A stretch of DNA of 8,364 nucleotides from CAWEHT01 sp963808455 (GTDB lineage Bacteria > Chloroflexota > Anaerolineae > CG2-30-64-16), in the NCBI GenBank assembly GCA_963808455.1, contig CAWEHT010000410.1, positions 1-8,364 of the forward strand. The letters are read 5' to 3'. The notes beneath the pieces are model-generated. The model was not told the DNA's origin. It was given only the letters and a program-made list of their open reading frames with translations, and ran no database searches. How positions within the stretch are numbered: the stretch's first letter is position 1; each line of letters opens with the position of its first letter. The translations under genes and the position numbers were made by a program. Positions 7,343 through 8,364 of this stretch are shown one piece after another.

Positions 7343-7430
7343 GTCGATGCCGGGATGAGATCGGCTCAGCTGCGGGCCTGCCGTTTGGAAAGTTCGCCTG
7401 AGATCAGCGAAAAGGCCGGGGAGAGGATCG

Positions 7431-8364
7431 ATGTTTCGAATTGTTGAGAACCGGAGATGGTACTTCTTGCTTTCAGCCCTGGTGATCGTGCCGGGTTTGA
7501 TCGCGATGATCTATACGATGGCGATCACGCCGACGCACGTGCCGTTCAAGCTGGCCATCGACTTCACGGGCGGCACCTTGTGGGAGGTTGACCTGCCCGT
7601 GCCTGCGCAGGCCGGACAGGTGCTGGCCATTTTCACGAGCAGCGACCATCCGGATACCTCGGTGACCATGTCGTCGGATGGCAAGACGGCGATCATCCGC
7701 ACCAGGCAGCTCAGCGAAGTGGAACATGCCACGCTGCTCAACGCCCTCAAGGCCAGGTTCGGCTCCGACACCAAGGAGGAGCAATTCTCCTCCGTCGGCC
7801 CGAGCATAGGCAGTGAAGTGACGCAGGCCGCCTACCTGGCCGTGATCGGCTCGTCGTTAGTGATCCTGATCTTCCTGATGATCGCGTTCCGCAAGGCGCC
7901 CGAATCCTGTGCGCTACGGCGTGACGGCCCTGATCGCCAGCGTCCATGACCTGCTTGTCACGCTGGGCTTTTCAGCATTTTCAGCCTGCTCTTCGGCTGG
8001 GAGGCCGATGCCCTGTTCCTGACGGCCATCCTGACCGTCGTCGGCTTCTCGGTGCAGGACACGGTCGTGGTCTTCGACCGCATCCGCGAGAACGTGATCA
8101 AGTACCGCGGCGAGAAGCTGTCGCGGGTGGTCAACCGCAGCCTGCTCGAGACGCTGCACCGGTCGGTGGCGATCCACCTGACGGCCGCCTTCGTGTTGGT
8201 GGCCATCCTGATCTTCGGCGGCAGCACGATCAAGCCCTTCATTGCCACGCTGCTGGTCGGCGTGACGACGGCACCTACACGTAGATCTTCGAACGCATCC
8301 CAGCTTCTGGTCGGATGGGAAGAGAAGGACTGGCTGGGTCTCAGGTCGCCGAATACGTGGCAAT
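7431..8364 (+). CDS. secF: Protein translocase subunit SecF, 3' end outside the window
   Basis: SecF pairs with SecD in the same membrane complex. The N-terminal membrane segment is RRWYFLLSALVIVPGLIAMI, followed by the signature AIDFTGGTLWEV and later SSVGPSIGSEVTQAA. Membrane segments follow (AVIGSSLVILIFLMIAFRK; VTALIASVHDLLVTLG), then LTVVGFSVQDTVVVFDRIRE, the SecF equivalent of the family signature, and HLTAAFVLVAILIFGG. The ATG at 7431 has GGGGAGAGG (7415-7423) upstream. Frame changes occur near 7902 (extra base), 7972 (missing base in a T run), 8266 (missing) and 8291 (extra). The last two compensate each other, so 8266-8291 gives a short wrong patch where SGTYTSIF-like sequence is expected, before the frame returns with NASQLLVGWEEKDWLG. 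The gene runs open to the window end; the stop is not seen. Confidence 0.94.

Noticed and set aside
1862..8364. Programmed +1 frameshifting as a decoding feature.
   Set aside because: The shifts have no shared slippery motif, occur up to seven times in one gene, and the same bias appears in the minus-strand transposase remnant.

Overview
The window looks like a high-GC chromosome segment from an uncultured bacterium, most likely a Chloroflexi (Anaerolineae-like) genome. The clues are the gene complement, an NHL-repeat protein carrying an Agl23-like tail, and intergenic repeats built around TGTCATTCTGAG / GCGAAGAATCC. The phylum is an inference from pattern recognition. No search was possible.

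Layout. Positions 1-283 (minus strand) hold a broken fragment of a DDE transposase, probably ISKra4-like. It abuts, without an IS end, a 5'-truncated plus-strand gene (284-1492) encoding a short Agl23/TIGR03663-like tail followed by six NHL repeats. Positions 1493-1861 are intergenic and mostly filled by two tandem copies of a palindrome-headed repeat. Next come sucC (1862-3000) and sucD (3042-3910), the beta and alpha subunits of succinyl-CoA synthetase. They are followed by a tRNA nucleotidyltransferase / poly(A) polymerase-like HD gene (3945-5782). That gene carries an insertion of about 330 nt containing a third copy of the same repeat. A near-perfect sigma70 promoter (5792-5821) and a 12-bp perfect leader stem-loop (5847-5881) precede secD (5919-7342) and secF (7431 to the window end, partial), which encode the SecDF membrane component that assists Sec-dependent export.

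Almost every gene is broken by single-base frame shifts. I count about 18 extra bases and 4 missing bases in roughly 7.3 kb of coding sequence. Correcting them gives family-length proteins with intact motifs (sucC 378 aa, sucD 287 aa, secD 473 aa). The shifts occur on both strands and in housekeeping genes, so they look like insertion-biased sequencing or assembly error rather than decay. Gene coordinates below therefore span the whole reconstructed gene, and the shift points are given in each entry.

The most interesting biology is the repeat family: three modules with the same internal spacing, a palindromic head that shows compensatory base-pair changes between copies, and one copy that appears to sit in frame inside the HD enzyme gene. 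The secD leader stem-loop is a second candidate regulatory structure.
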